From assembly GCA_913041945.1 (NCBI GenBank), contig CAJWIT010000010.1, forward strand, positions 1 through 37,892: a DNA stretch of 37,892 bases, in the 5' to 3' direction. Below, piece after piece: positions 8,569 to 17,058 of the stretch. The notes beneath the pieces are model-generated. The model worked only from the letters and a program-made list of their open reading frames with translations, did no database searches and was not told where the DNA came from. The stretch comes from an uncultured Fidelibacterota bacterium. GTDB lineage: Bacteria > Fidelibacterota > Marinisomatia > Marinisomatales > UBA8229. Position 1 is the first letter of the stretch. Each line of letters begins with the position of its first letter. The translations under genes were made by a program, and so were the position numbers.

Positions 8569-11391
8569 ATGACAAATAAACAATTATTTAAAAAATTAAA
8601 TCTATCCTCTTTTATTGCGCTGGATTTTGAAACAACCGGTTTGAGTCCACATTCAGATCGAATTATTGAAATTGCAGCAATCCGGTATATTGATGGAAAA
8701 ATAACTGATCGTTTTGTAACACTCGTTAATCCGGAGAGGCACATATCAAACGTTATCACGGATATAACAGGGATCACAAATAGTATGGTGGCTACTGCGC
8801 CAAAAGAAAAGGATATCCTTGACAAATTTTTCACTTTTATTGGAGATTTTCCGCTTATTGCTCATAATATTTCTTTTGACATGAAATTTTTAAATGCACT
8901 TGGTGATCGGTTTGGTAAATCGAAAGTGGATCATTGCCAATATGATACACTCCAGTTAGCCCGAATATTTTTATTTGATAACCCGGCGTTTAATCTTGGA
9001 TCAGTTGGTGAATATTTTGGTTTGTCTTCCACCGGTTCCCATAGAGCAGAAAAGGATGCTGAGATTTGCGGTACAATATTTATTCATTTGGTAAAAGAAG
9101 CAGCAAGTTATCCGCTACATGTAATCTCTAAACTGGCATCTCTGGTCAAATCAGTTACCATCCCCAATAAGTCACTTTATGTTGATTTAGCAAATGAACT
9201 GATTCGTACTGAAGATTTGAAGGCAGGGATAACAAAATCAAACGTTCAGCACAATAAGTACTCAAATATTTATCGTTCTAATGGGAATAAACATATCGAA
9301 AATATTTCTGTTCAGGACGTTTTTTGCCCCGGTGGATTACTGCAGGAAAAGATGGATGAGTTCGAAGATCGGCAGGATCAGGTTGGTTATGGTAAATTTG
9401 TGGAAAATATTATCATTGACACTCCTGAAATTGGTATTGTTGAAGCTGGAACAGGGCTGGGGAAATCACTGGCATATTTATTTCCTGCATTGAAGCGGAC
9501 TGTTATTGCTGGAGATGAGGGACCAACCATTATTTCCTGCCATACAAAACACCTTCAGGATCAATTATTTTACAAAGACCTGCCTCTTTTAGCACAGGCG
9601 CTTGATGTATCAATTAATGCCGTTAAATTAAAAGGACGGAATAATTATATCTGCAAGACAAGACTGAACTGGGAAATTACTGATAGTGGAAAACAATTAT
9701 CTCCCAAAGAAATAGAAAGCCTCTTGCCAATTTTTGTTTGGCTCGAATATACGGACACTGGAGATTTGTCGGAGTGTAATGGTTTTTGGAGCAGCCATCC
9801 TGGCAGAATTGCATCTTTGATTCAAAGTGAACCGGGTTTCTGCACAACAAATATTTGTTCGAAATATAGAGGGTGTTTTTTCGGGAAGGTCCGCCGTTCA
9901 GTTTTTGATGCTCAAATTATCATTGTAAATCATGCTCTCTTATTGTCTGAAATCACATCATCAGGATTTCTGCCACCCTATAATACAGTGATTATCGATG
10001 AGGCTCATAATTTAATAAGTACTGCTTACAGTCAATTATCAATTCATATGGATCAATTTGTAATCATGTCGGTTTTGCGGAGAATTGACCCGTCAAACAT
10101 TGGTACCGTTTGGTGGTCTAAGAGTTTAAAAGACTTGTCAAAACTTTATCCAGAGTTTGAATCTTATTACAAAAACCTGCAAGATCAAGTGAACGAAGGA
10201 ATGGAAGCAGTGAAGGATTTTTTTGATATTCTTAGCCTGCATTACGCTAAACGATTTTCGGTGAAAGACACATATACAAAAAAGGTTATCATGGAAAATC
10301 TCACTGAAGAATTTGGAAGCGTTCAAGGTGAGCTGCATTGGTTGAGTTCAATCCTGAATAATCTTCTTCAAACCCTGGATCGAATTGAAAGAAAGTTGCT
10401 TTCAATAGATCCTGATAAAAAGGAATATCCTGATCTCCATCATACTTTGGAGCAACGAATAGATTTACTGAAGGAAAAGTCAGCGATTTTGGTCATGTTG
10501 ACGGCAAACCAGAATCCTGACTGGGTGTATTGGCAGGAAGGAAAATTTATACAAACAGGAAATGAGGGAAGAACACTTAGCCTGTCGTTACATAGTTCTC
10601 CCATTGATGTTTCACAGATGTTATCCTCCCAATTCTTTGAAAAACTGGATCATTGTGTTTTGACTTCAGCGACTCTCCAGATTGATGAATCTTTTGACTA
10701 TTTCCGTGAACGGGTAGGATTAAATAATCTAAAAAAGACACAATTGAAAACCGATGTATTTGCGAGTCCTTTCTATTATGAAGATCAGGTTAACTATTTT
10801 CAATACGGCGGGAAAAAAGATATCAGAGATGACCCAGAATCAATTGCTTCTATTATTTACAATGTTCATAATAGTCTTAATAATAGAATCATGGCTTTAT
10901 TTACTTCACATAAAATGTTAAATCAAACGTACCGTGAATTACGTTCCAAACCGGAGGGGCGGGATTTGCCTGTATTTGCCCAGAGACATGGTGCTTCCCG
11001 TTACTCAATCTTGCAGGGCATGCATAGTAATCCAAATGGAATTTTGTTGGGTACAAATGCTTTCTGGGAAGGCATTGATTTGCGGGGTGAACTTCTCGAA
11101 ACACTTATTATTACCAAACTCCCCTTTAGTGTACCCACAGAACCGGTGGTATGGGCCTATTCAAAATCGGTTGATATGTCTGGAGGAAGTTCCTTTTTTG
11201 ACTATACCGTTCCTGAGTGTGTCATCAAGTTTCGCCAGGGCTTCGGCCGTTTAATACGATCCACACTGGATCAGGGAACATTCATTGTACTTGATGACCG
11301 CGTTATTACAAAAGGCTACGGAAAGCATTTCAGTGATTCCATCCCTGTTCATCATGAAGTGGTGGAAAATATTAATGAATTGAACTTTTAG
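8569..11391 (+). CDS. dinG: DnaQ-type exonuclease fused to DinG/XPD-family helicase
   Basis: 940 residues. The N-terminal DEDDh 3'-5' exonuclease (about 1-175) has D19 and E21 in ALDFETTGL, D104 in AHNISFDMKF, and H158/D163 in HRAEKDAE. The superfamily 2 helicase follows: Walker A VEAGTGLGKS from residue 291, DEAH near 477, and a C-terminal FRQGFGRLIRS motif VI near 888. Four cysteines (about 362, 425, 430, 436) are spaced like the [4Fe-4S] cluster of XPD/DinG helicases. This matches the exonuclease-helicase fusion best known from Firmicutes (annotated DinG, exonuclease-active in Staphylococcus), rather than E. coli DinG. The role is DNA repair or processing; whether the helicase half is active here is not known. 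The start places the exonuclease motif right at the N-terminus. Confidence 0.92.
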   Translation: MTNKQLFKKLNLSSFIALDFETTGLSPHSDRIIEIAAIRYIDGKITDRFVTLVNPERHISNVITDITGITNSMVATAPKEKDILDKFFTFIGDFPLIAHNISFDMKFLNALGDRFGKSKVDHCQYDTLQLARIFLFDNPAFNLGSVGEYFGLSSTGSHRAEKDAEICGTIFIHLVKEAASYPLHVISKLASLVKSVTIPNKSLYVDLANELIRTEDLKAGITKSNVQHNKYSNIYRSNGNKHIENISVQDVFCPGGLLQEKMDEFEDRQDQVGYGKFVENIIIDTPEIGIVEAGTGLGKSLAYLFPALKRTVIAGDEGPTIISCHTKHLQDQLFYKDLPLLAQALDVSINAVKLKGRNNYICKTRLNWEITDSGKQLSPKEIESLLPIFVWLEYTDTGDLSECNGFWSSHPGRIASLIQSEPGFCTTNICSKYRGCFFGKVRRSVFDAQIIIVNHALLLSEITSSGFLPPYNTVIIDEAHNLISTAYSQLSIHMDQFVIMSVLRRIDPSNIGTVWWSKSLKDLSKLYPEFESYYKNLQDQVNEGMEAVKDFFDILSLHYAKRFSVKDTYTKKVIMENLTEEFGSVQGELHWLSSILNNLLQTLDRIERKLLSIDPDKKEYPDLHHTLEQRIDLLKEKSAILVMLTANQNPDWVYWQEGKFIQTGNEGRTLSLSLHSSPIDVSQMLSSQFFEKLDHCVLTSATLQIDESFDYFRERVGLNNLKKTQLKTDVFASPFYYEDQVNYFQYGGKKDIRDDPESIASIIYNVHNSLNNRIMALFTSHKMLNQTYRELRSKPEGRDLPVFAQRHGASRYSILQGMHSNPNGILLGTNAFWEGIDLRGELLETLIITKLPFSVPTEPVVWAYSKSVDMSGGSSFFDYTVPECVIKFRQGFGRLIRSTLDQGTFIVLDDRVITKGYGKHFSDSIPVHHEVVENINELNF

Positions 11392-11451
11392 ATATTGATC
11401 GATTAATCTCACTTTTTACAAGGTCTATGAGTTAGTATTTAATTTCCATTA

Positions 11452-11537
11452 TATCAATTTATCCAAAATTCTTCATTTCTTCTTGACAAATACTTATCCT
11501 AAATTTCCTCATGTTAGCTGTATCAATTTCTCCAAAA
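11452..11537. repeat. Direct repeat pair upstream of guaB
   Basis: TATCAATTTATCCAAAA (11452-11468) and TATCAATTTCTCCAAAA (11521-11537) match at 16 of 17 positions and start 69 bases apart. They lie in the 248-bp gap between the dinG-like gene and guaB. Apart from these repeats, the gap is AT-rich and has a TTGACA at 11483-11488 that could be a -35 element. I could not place a convincing -10 at the right distance. No purine riboswitch core was recognised. Confidence 0.4.
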
Positions 11538-11639
11538 ATATATACATATAAGGAATCCCCCTAAGTTGGATCAAAAAGAACTTCAGCTAAATCTTGTACA
11601 AAGCGCTGTTCAAAAAGTAAGTTCATTGGAGCAAGACAC

Positions 11640-13106
11640 GTGAAAAACCGTCCACCATTTACATTCGCCTTGACTTTTGATGATGTTCTGCTGGTACCTC
11701 AAAAGTCATCTGTCCTTCCCAAGGAAGTTAATATCTCATCCAGGCTGACATCCTCCATTCAACTGAATATCCCCATTCTCAGTGCAGCAATGGACACAGT
11801 GACCGAAACAAAAATGGCAATAGCACTTGCCCGAGAAGGTGGAGTTGGCATTGTTCATAAAAATCTAAGCATTGAAGACCAGGCATCAATGGTGGCCAAG
11901 GTAAAACGCTCAGAGAGTGGAATGATCATGGATCCTATTATTTTGGATGTTTCAAAAACAATTCGTGAAGCAAAACAACTTATGGATCAAAACAAAATCA
12001 GTGGTCTTCCGGTAGTGAAAAAGGGAAAACTTGTTGGTATTTTAACAAATCGGGATATTCGTTTTGAAACAGATTTGAATTTATCTGTAAAAGACAGGAT
12101 GACATCTAAAAATCTGGTGACTGTTCCCATAGGGACAACCCTGGAAAAAGCGAAAAAGATTTTACAGGAACATCGTATTGAGAAACTTCTTGTTGTGGAT
12201 AAAAAGGGCAATTTGGCTGGTTTAATAACGGTGAAAGATATTCAAAAAAAAGAACGATTTCCCAATGCCTGCAAAGATAGAAATGGGCGTCTCAGGGTAG
12301 GTGCTGCCGTTGGTGTGGGTAAAGACGTTTTAGAACGGGTACAAGCCTTAGCTGATGCCCATGTAGATATCATTGTCGTTGACACTGCTCATGGATATTC
12401 TTCCGGTGTTTTAGGTACTACTGAAAAAATTAAATCTTTGGTTTCAGTAGATGTCATTGCAGGAAATGTTGCTACTTCGGATGGAGTAAAAGCGCTTGTT
12501 GATAGTGGAGTTGATGGAGTTAAAGTAGGGATTGGAGCAGGATCAAGTTGTACAACACGTATTATTGCTGGGGCTGGGGTTCCTCAATTATCGGCGATCA
12601 TGAATTGTGTGGATGAAGCCCGGAAACATAATATCCCCATTATTGCTGATGGTGGAATTCGGTATAGCGGTGATATGGCCAAAGCATTTGCTGCTGGGAC
12701 GGATTCCGTCATGATTGGGAATCTCCTCGCTGGAATGGATGAAAGCCCCGGAGAAACAATTTTATATGAAGGACGTCAGTATAAGACCTACCGCGGCATG
12801 GGTTCTATGGAAGCAATGAAGGAAGGGAGTAGTGACCGGTATTTTCAGGAAGGGATGGATAGTTCCAAGCTTGTACCGGAAGGAATTGAAGGTATGGTTC
12901 CATACAGGGGATCAGTTCAAAATGCCATCCACCAGCTCTTAGGTGGTTTGAGATCATCAATGGGATATTGTGGTGTGGAGACTATTAAAGAGTTTGGTGA
13001 GAAATCGAATTTTATTCAGATTTCAAGCGCGGGAATAAAGGAAAATCATCCCCATGAAGTGCGTATCATGAAAGAAGCTCCAAATTATCAGGGATTTGAT
13101 CGTTAA
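11640..13106 (+). CDS. guaB: IMP dehydrogenase
   Basis: Oxidises IMP to XMP with NAD+, the first committed step of GMP synthesis. 488 residues is the normal length. The catalytic barrel is split by a CBS pair (about 90-210, for example [14 protein letters not shown] and [14 protein letters not shown]). The catalytic loop reads [11 protein letters not shown] with the nucleophile C304, and the flap has [10 protein letters not shown]. Most IMPDHs have GPGSICTTR, so P-to-A and I-to-S changes flank the active site. The start is GTG with GGAG 9 bases upstream. This GTG overlaps the stop of a possible 25-codon reading frame. The 3' end overlaps the rpsT stop codon on the other strand. Confidence 0.97.
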   Translation: MKNRPPFTFALTFDDVLLVPQKSSVLPKEVNISSRLTSSIQLNIPILSAAMDTVTETKMAIALAREGGVGIVHKNLSIEDQASMVAKVKRSESGMIMDPIILDVSKTIREAKQLMDQNKISGLPVVKKGKLVGILTNRDIRFETDLNLSVKDRMTSKNLVTVPIGTTLEKAKKILQEHRIEKLLVVDKKGNLAGLITVKDIQKKERFPNACKDRNGRLRVGAAVGVGKDVLERVQALADAHVDIIVVDTAHGYSSGVLGTTEKIKSLVSVDVIAGNVATSDGVKALVDSGVDGVKVGIGAGSSCTTRIIAGAGVPQLSAIMNCVDEARKHNIPIIADGGIRYSGDMAKAFAAGTDSVMIGNLLAGMDESPGETILYEGRQYKTYRGMGSMEAMKEGSSDRYFQEGMDSSKLVPEGIEGMVPYRGSVQNAIHQLLGGLRSSMGYCGVETIKEFGEKSNFIQISSAGIKENHPHEVRIMKEAPNYQGFDR

Positions 13107-13363
13107 TCTTTTCTAATAGAATTAACATGTCGCGTAATCTGTGTTTTACGGCGAGCTGCTGTATTTTTATGTATTAAACGCTTGCTTACCATTTTGTCAA
13201 TAAAACTAACTGCATTTTTATAAACAGAATCCGCCTCAACCGGGTCATTTGTCTGTAAGACGTTATTTATAAGAGTCCTGAGTTTTGACATGTTTCGAAT
13301 GTTTCGGTTTCTACGGGTTATATCCTGTCGTTCACGTTTAATTTGTTGCGGGTGTCTATCCAT
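13103..13363 (-). CDS. rpsT: 30S ribosomal protein S20
   Basis: Encodes an 86-residue, Lys/Arg-rich, all-helical protein that binds 16S rRNA early in 30S assembly. The C-terminal half ([32 protein letters not shown]) follows the family pattern of a conserved helix with the KN.AAR.KS.L-like segment. It is the only minus-strand gene in the window. Its start ATG is preceded by AAAGAAC. Its stop codon overlaps the convergent guaB stop, so the two genes share their last four bases. The upstream region is shared with the divergent CRP-like gene. The call is secure despite the low conservation typical of S20. Confidence 0.92.
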   Translation of the reverse strand: MDRHPQQIKRERQDITRRNRNIRNMSKLRTLINNVLQTNDPVEADSVYKNAVSFIDKMVSKRLIHKNTAARRKTQITRHVNSIRKD

Positions 13364-13399
13364 TTTTGTTCTTTCTATATTTTTATTGGGTTAAACTTA

Positions 13400-13429
13400 T
13401 TTCAATTTTGTCTTTGAAGTCAATTGAAA
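13400..13429. promoter_or_regulatory. Inverted repeat between rpsT and the CRP-like gene
   Basis: Perfect 8-bp inverted repeat TTTCAATT (13400-13407) and AATTGAAA (13422-13429) with a 14-base spacer. It lies in the 155-bp divergent intergenic region. The spacer edge also holds TTGAAGTCAA. It may be an operator or part of the promoters of either gene. I found no strong -35/-10 pair for either direction. It does not resemble a TGTGA-type CRP site. Confidence 0.3.
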
Positions 13430-13518
13430 CAAATAAAGTCAGAATGTACTTGAATTGGGATGTTTATTTATTCTTAAACTACAATTTGAAAAATTAAAAT
13501 ATTATTGTATTTTCTATA

Positions 13519-14199
13519 ATGGACAAAATTGAATTATTGCAGTCGGTTCCTCTTTTTTCTATTTTAAATAAAATTTCGCTGAAAAAAATATCTGAAAAAA
13601 TGGTAACCAGAAGTTATTCAAAAGGTAAAATGGTTGTCATTGAAGAAAGTATGGGGAGGACATTTTTCTTAATAAAGTCAGGTGCAGTAAAAGTAACCCG
13701 TATGAGCGATGATGGACGGGAAGTGATATTGGCTATGCTTGGAGAGGGAGATTTTTTCGGAGAAATGGCATTGCTGGATGGTGAGGGACGATCGGCGAAT
13801 GTTGTCACCATTGATGATTCTGTACTTTTGTCTTTGCAACGTGGTGACTTTTTATATATTCTTGAAAGTTACCCCCAAATTGCTATTAAGCTTTTAGAAG
13901 AATTAACCTCCCGAATAAGATATAGTGATCAACAGATTGAGAGTTTATCTCTTAGTGATGCGGAACAGAGAATATGTATTGCTCTCATACGCCTTGCAGA
14001 AGAATTAGGTCAAATAAAAGGAGGGACTGTAACTATCAAAAATTTACCCTATCATCAGGATATTGCAAATATGGCAGGAACTTCCAGAGAAACTGTATCC
14101 AGAGTCCTAAAATCACTAGAGAAAAAACGGTTTATCGCCCGTCGTGGTCGTAAAACAACCATACGCAATTTTATCAAATTTTGTCGGCTTTTTTCCTGA
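13519..14199 (+). CDS. CRP/FNR-family transcriptional regulator (CRP-like)
   Basis: 226 residues. The N-terminal cyclic-nucleotide-binding fold has the phosphate-binding cassette FFGEMALLDGEGRSAN, with E82, R91 and S92 at the positions that hold cAMP in E. coli CRP. A dimerisation helix follows (about 115-145). The C-helix Thr127/Ser128 of CRP align with Ser/Asp here, so the ligand could differ. The C-terminal winged helix carries TSRETVSRVLK. R190, E191 and R195 correspond to Arg180, Glu181 and Arg185 of CRP, the residues that read TGTGA. No FNR-type N-terminal cysteine cluster is present. A matching TGTGA-N6-TCACA site lies at 31364-31379. The next gene, meaB, starts 31 bases downstream. 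Confidence 0.92.
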   Translation: MDKIELLQSVPLFSILNKISLKKISEKMVTRSYSKGKMVVIEESMGRTFFLIKSGAVKVTRMSDDGREVILAMLGEGDFFGEMALLDGEGRSANVVTIDDSVLLSLQRGDFLYILESYPQIAIKLLEELTSRIRYSDQQIESLSLSDAEQRICIALIRLAEELGQIKGGTVTIKNLPYHQDIANMAGTSRETVSRVLKSLEKKRFIARRGRKTTIRNFIKFCRLFS

Positions 14200-14230
14200 T
14201 AATTAGTACTTTATAAAACCCGGTAGTTCT

Positions 14231-15175
14231 ATGGACAGTACGATGCTCAAAAGTATTCGTTCAAATAATCATAGAGAGCTATCCAAGGCTATAAGTCATA
14301 TTGAAAATGATCAGGATATTTCTCCTGATTATTTTATTCAATTGCACCCTTACATACATCATTCTATCAGGATTGGCATAACGGGCCCTCCAGGGGTTGG
14401 AAAAAGTTCACTGGTGGATTGTTTGATCCCGGAAATTCTCTCCCAAGATAAATCCGTCGGTGTTGTAGCAGTCGATCCTACCAGTCCGTTTTCTGGTGGT
14501 GCATTGTTAGGCGATCGGATAAGGATGAACCGTTTTTTTGATAATAATGATGTGTACATCAGGAGTATGGGATCTCATCAACATTTAGGAGGTCTTGCTA
14601 AAAAAGCACAAGATGTTGGTGATGTCATAGCTGCAAGCGGGAAAGATATTATTATATTTGAAACAGTCGGTATTGGACAGGCAGAGCACGATGTTGTAAA
14701 AGCAGTTGATTTGACTGTTGTAGTGCTCATGCCAGGGACAGGTGATGAAATTCAATTAATGAAAGCTGGATTAATGGAAATAGCTGATATTTTTGTTATC
14801 AATAAAACTGATAAGGAAGGTGCAAACCGTTTAGCTCAAACCCTTCAGGCGCTTTTGCATAGTTTCTCAAAACCGGATTCTTTGGAACCCCCGGTTATTA
14901 ATACGATTGCGAGTACGGGTGAAGGTGTATTTGATTGGTACAAACTCATAGAAGACCATTTAAAAGAAATGGACAAAAGAGGGGTTCTTGAATCAAAACG
15001 CCTCGAAAGGCATCGGGAGCGAATCCGCGGGTTGATTCAGGACCGATTGTTGAGCAAATTTTGGTCTTCGCATCGATTAGAACAGTTAGAGAAGGCTACT
15101 CAATCAGTAGAATCTATTCAATCTTCTCCATATGAAATTGCGGAAGAATTACTAACCGCCTTTGAAAATGGCTGA
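14231..15175 (+). CDS. meaB: Methylmalonyl-CoA mutase-associated GTPase MeaB/ArgK
   Basis: A G3E-family P-loop GTPase that protects and reactivates adenosylcobalamin-dependent acyl-CoA mutases. It has the P-loop G52-PPGVGKS, then the family-specific VAVDPTSPFSGGALLGDRIRM and SMGSHQHLGGLA. The NKTD guanine-specificity motif and a C-terminal helical dimerisation arm follow. 314 residues is the usual length. No mutase subunit is in the window; it must be encoded elsewhere if the GTPase has its usual partner. The last bases overlap tatC, so the two are likely co-translated. The family call is strong; the partner mutase type is undetermined. Confidence 0.95.
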   Translation: MDSTMLKSIRSNNHRELSKAISHIENDQDISPDYFIQLHPYIHHSIRIGITGPPGVGKSSLVDCLIPEILSQDKSVGVVAVDPTSPFSGGALLGDRIRMNRFFDNNDVYIRSMGSHQHLGGLAKKAQDVGDVIAASGKDIIIFETVGIGQAEHDVVKAVDLTVVVLMPGTGDEIQLMKAGLMEIADIFVINKTDKEGANRLAQTLQALLHSFSKPDSLEPPVINTIASTGEGVFDWYKLIEDHLKEMDKRGVLESKRLERHRERIRGLIQDRLLSKFWSSHRLEQLEKATQSVESIQSSPYEIAEELLTAFENG

Positions 15176-15914
15176 TCTGTATCATGGAAATATGTCTTTT
15201 CTGGATCATCTGGAAGAGTTGCGATGGAGACTTATCAAGGCATTAACATCAGTGCTTATTGGAGCTATCGTCACATATCTTTTTATTGATCAGGTTATTG
15301 AAATACTGATCCTGCCGACAAGGAAGCTGGATTTAGACCTGCAAGTTCTTAAAGTGCAGGGAATGTTTTTAATCAAATGGGGACTTGCATTTGTCGGCGG
15401 AGTCATTCTTGCAATCCCTGTTTTAACATATCAAACGTGGAAATTTATTATACCTGGTTTACTAGTGAATGAACGTAAATATCTTTTCCCACTCATTATT
15501 TTTACATTCATTTCATTTCTTGCAGGCGTTTTTTTCGCTTATTTTGTTATTATTCCATTTTCGCTGAATTTTTTTACTTCCATTGGATATGGTGACATCC
15601 AAAATAACTTTTCTATTAATTATTATTTTAGTTTCATGACCTGGCTTTTACTGGGTACCGGACTGATTTTCGAACTGCCTGTACTTACATATATCCTGTC
15701 TTCCATTGGGATTCTAACTCCTCCTTTTATGAGACATTACCGCCGTCATTCGATTGTTATCATATTAATTCTTTCTGCAATGATTACTCCCCCTGATCCT
15801 ATCAGTCTTTTCCTCATGGCTCTCCCTTTGACAATTCTGTACGAGATAAGTATCGGTGTTTCCTGGCTTGCAACAAAGACAGAAGAAGAAACTACCAATC
15901 TAAAAACAGATTAA
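15168..15914 (+). CDS. tatC: Sec-independent (twin-arginine) translocase subunit TatC
   Basis: Polytopic receptor subunit of the Tat pathway, which exports folded, often cofactor-bearing proteins. It has six predicted helices. The conserved N-terminal MSFLDHLEELRWRL and the cytoplasmic-to-first-loop region are present, as is PGLLVNERKYLFP with the conserved Glu. The ATG at 15168 overlaps the end of meaB; a TTG two codons upstream is also possible. The C-terminal tail is charged (TKTEEETTNLKTD). tatA/B are not in the window. 249 residues is normal. Confidence 0.96.
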   Translation: MADLYHGNMSFLDHLEELRWRLIKALTSVLIGAIVTYLFIDQVIEILILPTRKLDLDLQVLKVQGMFLIKWGLAFVGGVILAIPVLTYQTWKFIIPGLLVNERKYLFPLIIFTFISFLAGVFFAYFVIIPFSLNFFTSIGYGDIQNNFSINYYFSFMTWLLLGTGLIFELPVLTYILSSIGILTPPFMRHYRRHSIVIILILSAMITPPDPISLFLMALPLTILYEISIGVSWLATKTEEETTNLKTD

Positions 15915-15970
15915 AAGCACAATTTTATTAACGAGTGCGTACGTGACGGAGAAGTGATTGAATTTTAGTG

Positions 15971-16978
15971 ATGAATAATATTAACACAAAGGTACAAGAC
16001 ATCAAATCATTAAAGGAAATAACTGTACCCATTAATGAAGATATTCATGTATTCCGAAAGGAATTAAAGGATTCGCTTCGGTCTGAAGTTCGATTGATTA
16101 ACATCTTAGCGAAATATATGATGATGCGAAGAGGCAAACAGATTCGGCCATTCTTAACAATTTTTTCAGCACATATCTGTGGGGAACCCACTGCAAACAG
16201 TTACCGGGCTGCAGCGATGATTGAAATGCTTCACGTTGCTACGTTAATTCACGATGATGTTGTTGATGAGGCAAATCTTCGCCGTGGATGGGCTACCCTT
16301 CATAAAAAATGGGGGAATAAACTATCCGTACTGATGGGTGATTATATTTTAAGTAAATCTTTGATTAATATGGTTAAGCTCAAAGACTTTGAGGTACTGG
16401 AACTTATATCTGGAACTGCAGAACAGATGAGTTCTGGTGAGATTCTTCAGATCGAAAAAAAAATCAGAAAGTCCGTTTCTGAAAAGTTGTACTATGATGT
16501 TATTTCCCGGAAAACAGCTTCTTTGTTTGCTGCTGCGTGTGAACTTGGCTCACTGACCACCACAAACAACCTGGAGGATCGGAGAGCCATGAAAGATTTT
16601 GGTCAAAACTTTGGTATGGCTTTCCAGATAAAAGATGATTTATTTGATTGGTTATCTCGAGAGTCAGATATTGGAAAAGATATTGCACATGATGTAAAAA
16701 AGAGCATGATTACTCTTCCCTATATTCACAGCTTTCATACCCTGCAAAAGAGCGATCAGAAACGGATGAATACACTTATTCGAACAAAGAAGAAAACTCC
16801 CCAAATTATTCGTGAATTGCGGAATCTAATTGAGAAGGGTGGCGGTTTTGATTATGCAAGAAACAAAATTGAAGATTTTTCAAACAATGCAATGATGGCA
16901 ATCAAAACTTATGAGGATTCTTCTTATAAGAAATCTATGGTAGATTTATTGGTTTTTAATGCCCATAGAACAAAATAA
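15971..16978 (+). CDS. Polyprenyl diphosphate synthase (trans, IspB/SdsA-like)
   Basis: Condenses isopentenyl diphosphate onto allylic diphosphates to make long trans-polyprenyl chains, usually for quinone side chains. The first Asp-rich motif is LIHDDVVDEANLRRG with D95, D96 and D99. The second is FQIKDDLFDW with D222, D223 and D226. RRGKQIRP supplies the IPP-binding region. 335 residues is typical of octa-/hepta-/solanesyl synthases. Shorter-chain (FPP/GGPP) specificity is less likely but cannot be excluded by eye. I chose the ATG at 15971 over the GTG immediately before it. It follows tatC after 56 bases. It may supply the prenyl chain used with the reductase at 7297. Confidence 0.92.
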   Translation: MNNINTKVQDIKSLKEITVPINEDIHVFRKELKDSLRSEVRLINILAKYMMMRRGKQIRPFLTIFSAHICGEPTANSYRAAAMIEMLHVATLIHDDVVDEANLRRGWATLHKKWGNKLSVLMGDYILSKSLINMVKLKDFEVLELISGTAEQMSSGEILQIEKKIRKSVSEKLYYDVISRKTASLFAAACELGSLTTTNNLEDRRAMKDFGQNFGMAFQIKDDLFDWLSRESDIGKDIAHDVKKSMITLPYIHSFHTLQKSDQKRMNTLIRTKKKTPQIIRELRNLIEKGGGFDYARNKIEDFSNNAMMAIKTYEDSSYKKSMVDLLVFNAHRTK

Positions 16979-17003
16979 AGCACATGATCTACTATTGATG
17001 GAT

Positions 17004-17013
17004 AATGATCATT
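17004..17013. promoter_or_regulatory. 10-bp perfect palindrome AATGATCATT, copy 2
   Basis: Identical to the palindrome at 8552-8561. It lies in the 80-bp gap between the polyprenyl synthase and the GT9 gene, 46 bases before the TTG start. The local context GATAATGATCATT resembles half of a Fur box. A regulatory role is suggested only by the exact recurrence in two intergenic gaps. Confidence 0.3.
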
Positions 17014-17058
17014 CCATGATTGTATATTAAACTATTGAATTACATATTTCGTTAAATT

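Noticed and set aside
8553-8579. Possible 8-codon leader frame (ATG ATC ATT ...) overlapping the dinG-like start
   Set aside because: The AGGA is too close to this ATG for normal initiation, and the frame has no supporting feature.
11390-11415. Hairpin-like AGATATTGATCGATTAATCT after the dinG-like gene as a terminator
   Set aside because: Only four base pairs form at the ends, the centre mismatches, and the following T-run is weak.
14231-15175. Arginine kinase/ArgK transport ATPase annotation for the meaB gene
   Set aside because: The ArgK name stems from an old assignment. The motifs are those of the MeaB G3E GTPases.
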